From Locusta migratoria (lineage: Eukaryota > Arthropoda > Insecta > Orthoptera > Acrididae): a stretch of 64,000 bases of DNA. Below the pieces are notes generated by a model. That model ran no database searches. It was given only the letters and a program-made list of their open reading frames with translations, and had not been told where the DNA came from. Below, in pieces: positions 20,405 to 30,625 of this stretch. The translations under genes were made by a program, and so were the position numbers. The stretch covers positions 545,407,358-545,471,357 of the forward strand of contig CM048745.1 of the NCBI GenBank assembly GCA_026315105.1. Direction: 5' to 3'. Every line of letters begins with the position of its first letter. Position 1 is the stretch's first letter.

Positions 20405-20560
20405 ATACAACTACCCCGAAGAAACCCAAATATCAGTTCAGAATTACTCGATGACTATCGGCCATTACTACGAATTGTGTCCTTTCAGAGAGGAAATCAC
20501 CAATCCAATCGCGCAACTGAAACGATATTCCATGAGAGCACAATTTCATTACGATCCTCC
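20405..20560 (-). mobile_element. LINE RT-region relic
   Basis: CGAATTGTGTCCTTTCAGAG and ACCAATCCAATCGCGCAACTG match the corresponding RT stretch of the minus-strand LINE at 58600-58660. Short and degraded. Confidence 0.5.
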
Positions 20561-20759
20561 CGTGAGGCACAGTTTCAAAATTGTGCCGTATATCTCGAAA
20601 AGACCATGAGGATAAAGTGAAAGAGAATAGAGACTATTCGGAGGTTTATCGGCAGCCATTTTACTGCTAACTTTACTCGACTGGAATTCCAAAAGATGGA
20701 AGTGACGATGGACACGAGGTGCCTTCCGCCACTCATTGTGATAGAGATGTAGAACGTAG

Positions 20760-21016
20760 GGAGGAAGGAAGCTCAGGGTTTAACATCCGGTTGACAGCGT
20801 GGTCATTAGAGAAGGACCTTACGTTCGGATGTTTTGGGTAAGGATGGGGAAGGAAATCGGGCGTGCCCTTTCAAAGGAACCATTCCGGCATTTGCCTGGA
20901 GTGATTAAGAAAACTCGCAGAAAAACCTAAATCTGGATGTCCAGAAGTGGATTTGAACCACCGTCCTTCCGAATTCGAGTCCAGTTTGTGTTACCACTGC
21001 GCCACATCGCCCGGTG
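20760..21016 (-). mobile_element. SINE-E
   Basis: The tRNA-like head on the minus strand reads GGGCGATGTGGCGCAGTGG with B box GTGGTTCAAATCC. The body contains the complement of GACAGCGTGGTCATTAGAG. No clear TSD. Confidence 0.6.
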
Positions 21017-21064
21017 CTGTAGAATAAATGGACTATGATATTCAAATGTTTCTAACTTGAGGGA

Positions 21065-21235
21065 TCAAAATACTGTTCCAGCTCTTACGAACTCTTCAAA
21101 ACAACTTAAACCTATCCTAAGGACAACACGTACATCCATACCCGAAGGAGGACTCGAACATGCGACGAGCGCTGCCGCGCAGTTCGTGACATGGCGCCTA
21201 GAACGGCACGGCCATTTACGCGCTGCGAATAAAGA
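21065..21235 (-). mobile_element. SINE-C, degraded
   Basis: Tail and B-box region (AAGGAGGACTCGAACATGCG) align with SINE-C; the head is mutated. Confidence 0.5.
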
Positions 21236-21596
21236 CTATTAGAGCAAAACTGCATGTACTTAACGTAGATTTAGTAGGGACATTTTTGTGTCAGCTGTTG
21301 GTAGTGTTATACAACATGAATATATTAAAATTCGAAAGAGGGTGTTCTGCTTAATTGGCCCTGAAACTAATCCATTTCTTTCTTTCTTTCTTTTATTTAT
21401 TTTATTTTATTTTATTTTATTTATTTTTTTTTTTTTTTTTTAATTTACCGTCATGAGGATGGCGACCTCGCCAAGAATAAAGTTTAAACAATCGTTATTT
21501 TTAATGTCCCATAATACTGGAAAACTTCGATAAATTTTCAGAAATTTGATTACAATTCCACTTCATATTTTATTTGGTGGGACACAGAACTTTTGA
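21236..21596. other. AT-rich, T-rich low-complexity stretch
   Basis: Contains (TTTC)n and (TTTA)n runs and a long T tract at 21423-21440; no gene signal. Confidence 0.7.
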
Positions 21597-22232
21597 TATC
21601 TTTATTTACGTCGATCACAAAATTTCTCGTCGTTTTGACAACCAGTTTCGGCCAGGATGACCATTTTCAAGTCTACAACAAATCAGAAGGATACATCAAG
21701 TATTAGACTACCTTAGAAAACATAAATAATGCATTACAGTCATCAATACATTTAATATAGCCACATGACATCATCAGAGCATAAGTGCATCTTTATTGAG
21801 GAATGTAACAACCTGTATGATGTATAATATTTTAACAAGTTTTTTAAATATTCAAATGTTCAAATGTTTGTATAGCTTATGGGACTTAACTACATGGTCG
21901 TCAGTCCCTAAACTTACGAACTACTACTTATCAACTACTCTATACTAAGGACGGCACAAAATATCCATGCCCGAGGGGGGATTCGAACCCCCGTCCGTAG
22001 TGGCCGTGCAGACCGTGACTGAAGCGCCTCAGTCCCCTCGGCCACCGCGGCCGCCAACACGTTTTTTATTTTGATGACTGTAATGCCTTATTTATGTTTT
22101 ATAAGGTCGTCTGTTACTAAATTTGTCCTGTTTCCGATTTGCTGTAGACTTGAAAATAGTCATCACTGACCGAAACCGGCCGTCGAAACGACGAGAAATT
22201 TTGTGATCATCGACGTAAATAAAGATTATAAA
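21597..22232. mobile_element. Foldback element with 150-bp arms, split by SINE-A
   Basis: The left arm (about 21597-21745, TTTATTTACGTCGATCACAA...ATTACAGTCATCAA) pairs with the right arm (about 22067-22232). Both ends share a motif read outward as CTTGAAAATRGTCATC...GRCCGAAAC. The centre holds a SINE-A with its own TSD. No coding. Confidence 0.7.
21847..22055 (-). mobile_element. SINE-A within the foldback element
   Basis: Full SINE-A. TSD AACAAGTTTTTTA / AACACGTTTTTTA at 21834-21846 and 22056-22068 (one mismatch). Confidence 0.85.
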
Positions 22233-22539
22233 AGCAATGACAAAATGGATCACTGATATAAATTCGTGACCTTAGCCCACCTGGGGAAACAGAACTGTTT
22301 GGCATCCCCTAACCTCCAAAACAGTATATCATATGCTACGTGGTGTTTCAATTGTTTTTACCAAGACGCTAGCGTCTGAAGTCGCTGCGGGTGATTGCGT
22401 CAGCGTATTCATTCGCTATTCGCCCATACGCCGAGCGACAACAGACGCCAGCGACTAGCGACAAAAACCGCTCCGTGTAATACGAGGCACGTCCAGAAAG
22501 TAAGTTCCGTTTGGCAATAAAATGAAATTGTACACAGAT

Positions 22540-23095
22540 ACAGAAGAAATTTTTATTGCACAAAATTCTACAACTCTTAAAGTACTTTTCCACATAACTG
22601 CCGAAATTTTTCAGGCATTTGTCATAGCGTGGCACCAGGTCTAGTATATCTTCTTCATAGAAATCTGCCGCCTGTGTCTTCAACCAGTTGGAAACAGTGA
22701 AATTTGGGGGAAGTCCATAGCGAGAGCACGAACTGTAAACCTACGGTTTTCCTGGATCTTGTCATCAATCGCGTGAACCAATTCTTATGTAACCAAAGGT
22801 GGACGCCCACTTCATCGTGCACATCACTACTCCCGCCATTGAACTGTCGGACCCTTCTTTTCATCATCGAATCACTCATCGCATTTGGTCCGTAAACATC
22901 GCATATTTGTCGATAAATTTCACTTGGTTTCACTTTCCTCGCATTCAGAAACCGAATCACAGACCTGATTTCACAGGCGGCGGGATTTTCAATCAACGCC
23001 GATATTTCAAACAAGCACAACAAAGCGTACGTAACTGACAGCGATCTCCAAATGGCGCATGTTCTTCTCCTTGATACACATCGTCTACAGCGCAT
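22540..23095 (-). pseudogene. mariner transposase remnant
   Basis: The N-terminal piece contains the helix-turn-helix region IRSVIRFLNARKVKPSEIYR and YGPNAMSDSMMKRRVRQF. After DVHDE the expected catalytic part is missing, and the frame passes to VGLQFVLSLW. In another frame the C-terminus survives as DFYEEDILDLVPRYDKCLKN and GSYVEKYF, typical of mariner. At least the first catalytic aspartate regions are deleted, so it is not active. Confidence 0.8.
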
Positions 23096-23108
23096 GTGCG
23101 GAACTGCT

Positions 23109-23312
23109 TCAAATGTTCAAATGCTCAAATGTTTGTATAGCTTATGGGACTTAACTACGGGGTCATCAGTCCCTAAACTTACAAAATGCTTATGAACTAC
23201 TTACGAACTAGGACGGCACAAATATACATGCCCGAGGGGGATTCGAACCCCCGATCGTAGTGGCCGTACAGACCGTGACTGAAGCGCCTCAGTCCCCTCG
23301 GCCACCGCGGCA
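23109..23312 (-). mobile_element. SINE-A within the mariner
   Basis: Full SINE-A; flanking TGCGGAACTGC and CGCGGAATTGC form an imperfect TSD. Confidence 0.85.
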
Positions 23313-23499
23313 AGCGCGGAATTGCAGTCGCATCGCTGCAGCGGAGATAAATTGAAACGGAACTTACTTTCTGGACGCGCCTCTTATACCCTTTAGTGAT
23401 GACACAACAGCGCAGTGGAGTGCCTCTAGCCAACAGAAACAGGACCATTTAGGAGTGTTAAAGGAGGGCTGCAAATTATTCCTCCCTCCTGCAGTTGTC

Positions 23500-24015
23500 T
23501 GGGAGGATAAAAGCTTCGCAGAGATACGGCAGTACAGCACGGGTGATGGACCATCCAGCACTCGCGCGCGAGGCGGCCGAGCGCTCGGTTTCTTCTTCCA
23601 GCGACCGGGGAGTGCGGTCGAACGCGGGATGGCGCGGCCCTCGACGCCAAGTGCACACTTCATTGTTGCTTCGCGCCTGGCAACGCGCGCGCGTCTCGCG
23701 GCGTCGACGTCGGTGTGTTTCGCGCCCGCTGGAGAGCGGCAGGAGAAAGCATCGGCGCGAGGCATTGTCCGGGGCGTCGCCGTGGGAACGCGACGCCGCT
23801 GCCACCCTTTGTCTGCAGACGCCGTGCCGGTAAACTCCACGCGACAATGCCGCGCGTGATGCGCGCCTGCAGCAGGTGGATCGATCTTCATTAAGTAGCT
23901 ACCAGCCAGAGCGCGCAGTACTGCCGACAGCAGGTGTACGCCGGTAGATGCACGCAGCTCAGATGCCTGACGCACACCTGCGCGGCGCCGCTCGACTTGC
24001 AGGTGTTCGGTTTGA
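23500..24015. other. GC- and CpG-rich block, possible unique sequence
   Basis: CG dinucleotides are dense (GCGCGCGCGTCTCGCGGCGTC and similar) and open frames of 76-237 codons overlap on both strands, which GC-rich DNA produces by chance. No domain or splice structure is evident. Could be a promoter CpG-rich region or an exon; undecided. Confidence 0.35.
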
Positions 24016-24289
24016 ACGCCCGACTGAGGAATGCATTTCAACGTGCTTGTCGATATTGTCAACAACTGGACACGCAATCTGTCGTAGTTTAATACAGTGT
24101 ATTACAGGAGGAATATCAAATTTTGCAGCTACTGGTATTACAGTCAAATTGCAGTTAAAATGCTTTGTAACAACTGATCAGTTTCAGATATTAAATAACC
24201 AATTATTTATTCCAAAATAGCGAATTCTGTCGACTTCTTCATATACTGGGTGTTACAAAAAGGTACGGTCAAATTTTCAGGAAACATTC

Positions 24290-24484
24290 AAATGTCTATA
24301 AATCTATCGGACCAAACTGCGTGGTCATCAGTCCGTAGCTTACAGACTAATTAAACCTAGGTAAACTAACCTACGGACAAACACACACATACACCCATGC
24401 CCCAGGGAGGACTCGAACCTCCACGGCGAGCAACCGCGCGCTCCGCAGCGAGATGCTTTAGACCGCTCGGCTACTCCACCGCAG
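24290..24484 (-). mobile_element. SINE-C within the Tc1-type terminal repeat
   Basis: Head GTGGAGTAGCCGAGCGGTC (minus) and full tail. TSD CAGGAAACATTC at 24278-24289 and 24485-24496. Confidence 0.9.
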
Positions 24485-24820
24485 CAGGAAACATTCCTCA
24501 CACACAAAGAAAGAAAATATGTTATGTGGACATGTGGCCGGAAACGCTTAATTTCTATGTTAGAGCTCATTTTATTACTTCTCTTCAAATCACATTAATC
24601 ACGGGATGGAAACACACAGCAATAGAACGAACCAGCGTGATTTCAAACACTATGTTACAGGAAATGTTCAAAATGTCCTCCGTTAGTGAGGATACATGCA
24701 TCCACACTCCGTCGCATGGAATCCATGATGGCGCTGATGCAGCCCTGGAGAATGGCGTATTGTATCACATGCGCCCACAATACGAGCACGAAGAGTCTCT
24801 ACATTTGGTACCGGCATTGC

Positions 24821-25135
24821 TTAGACAAGAGCTTTCAAATGCCCCCATAAATGAAAGTCAAGAGGGTTGAGGTCAGGAGAGCGTGGAGGCCACGGAATTG
24901 GTCCGCCACTACCAATCCATCGGTCACCGAATCCGTTGTTGAGGAGCGTACAAACACGTCGACTGAAATGTACAGGAGCTCCATCGTGCATGAACCACAT
25001 GTTGTGTCGTACTTGTAACGGCTCTACAAGTAGAGTATCCCGTATGAAATCATGATAACGTGCTCCAGTGAGCGTAGCTGGAAGAACATGACGCCCAGTC
25101 AAGACATCACCAACAATTCCTGCCCAAACGTTCAC
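24821..25135 (-). pseudogene. DDE transposase C-terminal half (Tc1/mariner-IS630 type)
   Basis: An open 104-codon piece begins MNVWAGIVGDVLTGRHVLP. It includes WFMHDGAPVHFSRRVCTLL, with the second catalytic Asp in HDGAP, and WPPRSPDLNPLDFHLWGHLK, with the third acidic residue in LDF. The N-terminal DNA-binding part is represented only by broken sequence to about 24600 on the plus side and stops upstream, so this is a relic. The ends of the element match the usual binding-site arrangement. Confidence 0.8.
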
Positions 25136-25483
25136 AGAAAATCTGTGTTGATGACGTGTTGCATAATTGCGTGCGTATACTACGAAACAATTAGATATTT
25201 TGACAATTGTCTGTACGAATTATTTCAATTTACATTTAACGAGAAATACTAAAATGAGCTCTAACATGGAAATTAAGCGTTTCCGGACACATGTCCACAT
25301 AACATATTTTCTTTCTTCGTGTGTGAGGAATGTTTCCTGAAAGTTTGGCCGTACCTTTTTGTAACACCCTGTATTCTGAGCCAATAATGAAGGAATTTTT
25401 CCACCTGTTCTGCAAGATGTATGAGACAGGGGGAACACCGAGAGACTCCAAGAAGAATATAGTGATTCCAATACCTAAGAAAG

Positions 25484-27034
25484 TGCGAGGGTGAAGGTCG
25501 GGGTGAGAGTTTAAAATAGGGAAAGATTAATTTTATAACTCACAACCACCAGCTGCGAACCAAATTCCTAAACATGCAAAAAACACTGGAACTGTTATTG
25601 CGACTGTTTGACTCGTTTTCTAGGGGATGATATCACACGTTCGCAGCATTCCTTCCCTGCATATGATTAACAAAACAAATTCATAATAAAATCAAGTTCA
25701 TGAGAGAAAAGGGTGTACGAACTACTATTTTTAAAAATACGTGAATGTTCACTTTATGTTGTTTATTTCACAATCTCAGAACCCTGTGGCTGATACGTCT
25801 GTACGTCGACACATTTACCAAATAAAGTTACAGCTCGTGAGCCCCCAGACAAAATGAATATTTGTCGCGAATTGTTTCCACACCACGTGGCTGTCTCAAA
25901 CACCGTTTATGTTCATGCCTATGCGACGACACGTGTTACATTAACAAATCACAGTCACTTTAATTCAATGCGATGCACACCCTGTTCCGCTGGCTAAATA
26001 TTCACAAACACACAGTAGCATTCGATTCAACTTGGTGCAGTCTACGACGAGCACCTACACGTGGCGATTACCACACACAAATCTATAACCTCCACCTCGA
26101 GGTCCACATGCCGACTGAGGCAGAGCGACGCCGCCCGGCCAGCTCACCACGTGCTCTGGAGTCCTCACTTCCTGCCCTTGCGCGCGCGCGCCAAAAGCTC
26201 AACTGCCGGCGTTTTTTCCCCTACGTCATCAACTTCCGCATGTGAGCTGTTCTAACCGATTTGCCAACGTACAGCACTCAGCCAATACATTTCTAAAACT
26301 TTATTTAAAATCAAAATAATTACACTACACATTAAACAAATATTTTCTTACGTTTAGTATAAACATCCTTTGTACTGTTTATCATAATCGTGCAATTTCT
26401 TATACCACAGATAAGTGATTTAACTGAATACTTCAAGATAAAATACAAAAGATTAATTGAAAATGAGAAATAGTTAATATATTATTTTTATAAACAAACA
26501 TTGCCATGCTAGTTGTGTAACTGTCTTGTCTTCGTTGGTAATTTATTACTTTTCATTGTCAATTAAACATATTACGTTAGATGTGACTATATCAGCTAAT
26601 GTATTGTTTATTTATCAACAGGCTATTTTGTAATGAGGGCCTTAAAGGTTCCTAACTGCATCGTATTACTTCAAATGCCAGTAGTATTACAATATTTGTG
26701 CATTGCATTGTGCCTGGCAATCGCCATTGTCCCTCTCTCCCCTCACCGGAAACGACCTGGAAAATCCTAAGTTGGAACAAGCCACCAACGTCAGCCTGCT
26801 CGCCGGCCCGTCAGCTACAAGCACACAGCAAATCTCAATGTGGAGAATTTCTACCTATGGCCTAACTATAAATGTTGTCACCCAACTGTGTACATACATT
26901 GCTACCATAATTGATAAGATTAAAATTGTGTAACATTTAGTGCATTGGCATGTCAATGTTTGCAGTGAACTTCATACTGTTTAATTATCAAATGCTATTG
27001 ATTACCGGTATTTCTATTAGGCGGTAATCTCACA
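25484..27034 (-). repeat. 3' LTR
   Basis: On the minus strand it begins TGTGAGATTACCGCC and ends CTCGCA. It differs from the 5' LTR at about ten positions plus one small indel. Confidence 0.95.
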
Positions 27035-27050
27035 ATACCCCCACTTGCGG
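27035..27050 (-). promoter_or_regulatory. Probable polypurine tract
   Basis: GCAAGTGGGGGTAT directly precedes the 3' LTR on the minus strand, where plus-strand DNA synthesis would start. Confidence 0.6.
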
Positions 27051-28215
27051 CATCCAAACCATGTGCAGGATGGCGCAAGTGGCACCAAAATTAATACATT
27101 CAAATGAGCATAATTTTAAATTACAAAATTATTGAATCGGATTTACTCAAACACTATACCAATTATGACCTCAACTAATGCCAAATAAATAAATAGATAA
27201 ATAAAAAATAAACAGGGCAGTGAGAAAATTTCCCAATATTTGTACCATTAAGATCACTTGTAGTGTGTGCATATTTTTAGGAAAATAATCCTTATAACTA
27301 ATTACATCCATGAATTTTAAGTGTGCCTGTTGTTTATATACAGAATTGGCACCAAATTTATAATAGTATTAACATTTAGTCTTTAGAGGACCTTGTTCTA
27401 CATGGAAAAACTAGAATTATCACTATAAAAACTTTTGACGGTGTACACTCCACTTGTTTAAAGGAAATCTCTCACCACTTTGACACTGAGAACACCAGAG
27501 TCATCGTTGCAGCAACTGTGGTCCATGGTGTACGGTCCTATGTCTCCATCATTTCAACCAACATGCTGTTGCAGCTTAGATTCATGGCACTGGATCAAGC
27601 GTTCTTGTTCACACACGTCATATGCACCCGACATGGAACAGGAAGAGCAGAAGGCACTCATGAGTCAACATAGACAAAAGTTTGTCTGGACACCAGGATT
27701 TGGTCGGATTTGTATCCCACCCCTCTGCCATCCAGACTTGGTGCAATTTAAACTAAGTATTGAGACATGTACAGTAACATGCAAATCAACAGAATTAAGA
27801 ACTCAAAGTGGCTTGTGTTAGTCATTATCAGATCAACCCAAACCACCATGCCTGCACTCTCATCAGCCATAGCTTCAGATGAAACAGACAAGATAATATG
27901 TGGCCTACTTGGAGTATTACTCCATCAAATAAAAAAAAAATAAAAAAAATAAATAAAATAAAAAAAAAACCTGCCTATGTCAAAAATATATCTTAAAGTT
28001 CAAATAATACTACCAAACGAATGCAATCATAGAGAATTTTCTCTTCTATCAAAATGACACCTACAAGCATAAATACAAATCCTACCCCCTCGCACCAAAA
28101 AAAAATTATTTTTGCTGGTGTGAGATTTAATTGGCCCATACTATCCTAAGTTACTCCTAGCATGTCTATACTTCACAGTAACTACAACTCTTGCAGCCTG
28201 TGAGCATCAATTGAA

Positions 28216-28284
<69 letters not shown>

Positions 28285-28716
28285 CATCTAGTCCTGATTC
28301 CAGATTAGTATACATAAAAATAAAAACAATTTAATTATCATTCATAGAATTACCTAACTAAATAGTTTCACTACTCATACATAAATTATGATGACACAAT
28401 AAACACATTATCCCTCTCGGCTGCTGTTTCAGGAATGAGTCCTGGCAACAATTGCACCTTTCACCAACATATATACATATTTATCTCATGTACCACTGTT
28501 GAACTACAAATCTGATACAAGCACATGTTTTAACACAAACAACAACAAGAAAAAGAATATATAAAGAAAGCATGTAAACGTGACCCCAATGATTAAATCG
28601 AAACACTTACATAAATACTAACACAGACCACAGAATAAATATACACAAATTCTTAACCTACTATCTACAATGCATTGAATCTCATACTTCATGATTTACA
28701 CTGGTTTACGGCAGTT
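27051..28716 (-). other. Non-coding 3' part of the LTR element interior
   Basis: Where pol would be expected there are only short frames with many stops. Contains A-rich runs (27930-27970) and a long TA repeat. I could not recognise protease, RT or integrase motifs on the minus strand. Confidence 0.6.
28221..28282. repeat. (TA)n microsatellite
   Basis: 31 uninterrupted TA units inside the LTR element. Confidence 0.95.
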
Positions 28717-28858
28717 ACTTGTGTAAACATGCCATTAAATCTTTATCATTTACAAAATTTTTGAATTTCACCCTCTTCATGCATTCCTCCAGACTCATTT
28801 CTAACACTTTATCTTTATACTTCAACTGAGCTTCATATTTGCACGGGAAATCACTTCC

Positions 28859-30019
28859 TTACATTAGATTTAAACAAAGTCCCTTTATGACTAATAAATC
28901 TTGAATAAACAGCTCCTCCTCAATGATTACTTCAAATTCTGGGTTCCCTTTCATATAGTTTGGTTCGTTCAAGAATTCATTTTGTATCTTAGCTTGCTTG
29001 GCCGTCCCCCAATACTTATTTAAAAACAACTTTTCAAACGCCTCAAAAGTAACAAATTTATCAGCACACTGATTTGCCCAAGTTTGAGCAGAATAGTCAA
29101 GCATTCTCTTTGCTAACTTCATTTTACACTGGTCTGACATACCAGGCACAAATTGGTCCTTGCATGCAGCCAAAAAATCTACTGGATGATAATTACCCAC
29201 TCCTGAAAATTTTCTGCCATTAGGTGTCTGCACCACGGACCAATTAGTGTTTCCTGATGCAGTACACAATTCTAGACTATTTATTCTAGTGTTCACCTTC
29301 TCAATCTCAGTATTGTTTACTGTCACTACTTGTTCTATCTTTTTCCTAAAGTCACATTCTGTATTCTCTAATTTTCCTGACAACAAAGTTTTTGTTTCCT
29401 CAGTACCTGCCACCATCCTCTTGTCAACCTCAGCCAACGCCTGCATAGTGCCCTCATTCCTGTGATCACATATTTGTTTCAGATCATCTAACTTGCCTCC
29501 TACCTCAGTCTCAATAGCACCAATTCTGGCATGTATCTCCTTTTCCCTATTTTCAAACCGTTCTGTTAGACTTCCTATCTTTTTATCATTGTCTGTGATT
29601 ATTTCTGCCTTTAATGCAAACATTGAATTTTGTAGTGCCCCAATGTCTGCCTTAAAGTCTGCTTTCAATTCTGATTTTACAGATTCTATTTCTGATTTTA
29701 CAGTTACTATTTCTGATTTTACAATTTCTACTTCTGATCTTAAATTTGATTCTAAATGTAAGTTTGAATTTTCTATTTTTGATTCTAAATTTGAGTTTGA
29801 ATTTTCTATTTTTGATTCTAACTTTGATGCTAAATTTGAGTATGAATTATCTATTTTTGTTTCTAAATTTGAGCAAAAACTCGCTAACATGGCTGCGACC
29901 ATCTCAGGTGTCAACAACATTCCCCCAGTATTTACCCTCTCTGGACTTTCTGGTATGCTACTCTCTGAATCTACGTCGCTTGGCGACTTTTTAAAAACCT
30001 GCTCCATTTTGTGTGCCAC
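28859..30019 (-). CDS. gag-like protein of the LTR retrotransposon
   Basis: A 386-codon frame. Residues about 45-245 are a long predicted coiled coil with repeating units such as NLESKIENSNS and VKSEIESVKSELK. Residues about 275-386 look like a retrotransposon capsid domain (HPVDFLAACKDQF, YSAQTWANQCADK, FEKLFLNKYW). No zinc knuckle is present. Gag would form the particle that packages element RNA. The frame stops at 28859-28861 (TAA), but the same frame continues 47 codons beyond it, so the stop may be a mutation. It is preceded by a leader of about 590 bases from the primer site. Confidence 0.75.
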   Translation of the reverse strand: MAHKMEQVFKKSPSDVDSESSIPESPERVNTGGMLLTPEMVAAMLASFCSNLETKIDNSYSNLASKLESKIENSNSNLESKIENSNLHLESNLRSEVEIVKSEIVTVKSEIESVKSELKADFKADIGALQNSMFALKAEIITDNDKKIGSLTERFENREKEIHARIGAIETEVGGKLDDLKQICDHRNEGTMQALAEVDKRMVAGTEETKTLLSGKLENTECDFRKKIEQVVTVNNTEIEKVNTRINSLELCTASGNTNWSVVQTPNGRKFSGVGNYHPVDFLAACKDQFVPGMSDQCKMKLAKRMLDYSAQTWANQCADKFVTFEAFEKLFLNKYWGTAKQAKIQNEFLNEPNYMKGNPEFEVIIEEELFIQDLLVIKGLCLNLM

Positions 30020-30605
30020 AAGAAAGCTTGATTTATAGCGACAGCTGCTTTATTTATCTTTTAAGCCAGAAGTTGCTACAACGAGCTGCGACGTCCCCAA
30101 CGCTAGCTGCCGTCTGTCGTAGAAGCTGTGGCTGGAATATGTCCTCACTGCATCCCTTATACTTTGTAGAATCGAAGCTGTTGGGCCACGACGCTCCGTT
30201 GACGACTTGCGAAGTCCCCACGATTACTGCCGTCCGTTGCAGAAGATGAAATTTGAGTGCGTGGATCCCGCGCGCCGCCGCTCACTGCTGCCGGGCCGAT
30301 GCGCCGTCGATCGCCTGTTACGGATGCCCGCGCCCGAACTCTGCCAGTCACCAACCGTCGTTAACCGCGCGACGCGTTTACGTATCGTCCGATTATGCTG
30401 TTTTGTCCACTATCACTGTCCTAAGCACACCCTACCTCTCTGTCCGAGCAAGACCAGTGTGAATTTATCCCGCTCGCTGCTGCCAGCCGCCACACACACT
30501 TGAAATTGTCCGTCGCGTCCGCGCACTTGTTTGCAACTGTTCGTAACTGTTCACTGTCCTATACACACCCTAATCTCTCCGTCCGAACAAGTCCAACGTG
30601 AACTT

Positions 30606-30623
30606 ATCCCGGACGAGCCCCCA
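30606..30623 (-). promoter_or_regulatory. Primer-binding site for tRNA-Pro
   Basis: Minus strand reads TGGGGGCTCGTCCGGGAT, the complement of a tRNA-Pro 3' end including CCA, starting 2 bases after the 5' LTR. Confidence 0.9.
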
Positions 30624-30625
30624 AA

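Larger units (their letters stand above)
22483..23384 (-). mobile_element. mariner element, internally deleted
   Basis: Terminal repeats with the core GTCCAGAAAGTAAGTTCCGT at both ends, flanked by TA (22481-22482, 23385-23386). N- and C-terminal pieces of a mariner transposase remain on the minus strand. A SINE-A is inserted near the transposase 5' side. Confidence 0.85.
24246..25371 (-). mobile_element. Tc1/mariner-type transposon with broken transposase
   Basis: Ends CTGGGTGTTACAAAAAGGTA and (minus strand of right end) CAGGGTGTTACAAAAAGGTA, with long inner similarity, flanked by TA (24244-24245, 25372-25373). It carries a transposase remnant and a SINE-C. Same family as the MITE at 10789-11375. 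Confidence 0.85.

Noticed and set aside
23364..24077. 237-codon minus-strand frame in GC-rich DNA
   Set aside because: Long frames occur in several phases on both strands here, as GC-rich sequence gives by chance, and no domain is visible.
29493..30038. 181-codon plus-strand frame with repeating FEFSIFDSK-type units
   Set aside because: Antisense of the coiled-coil part of gag; the repeats are the complement of the gag heptads.
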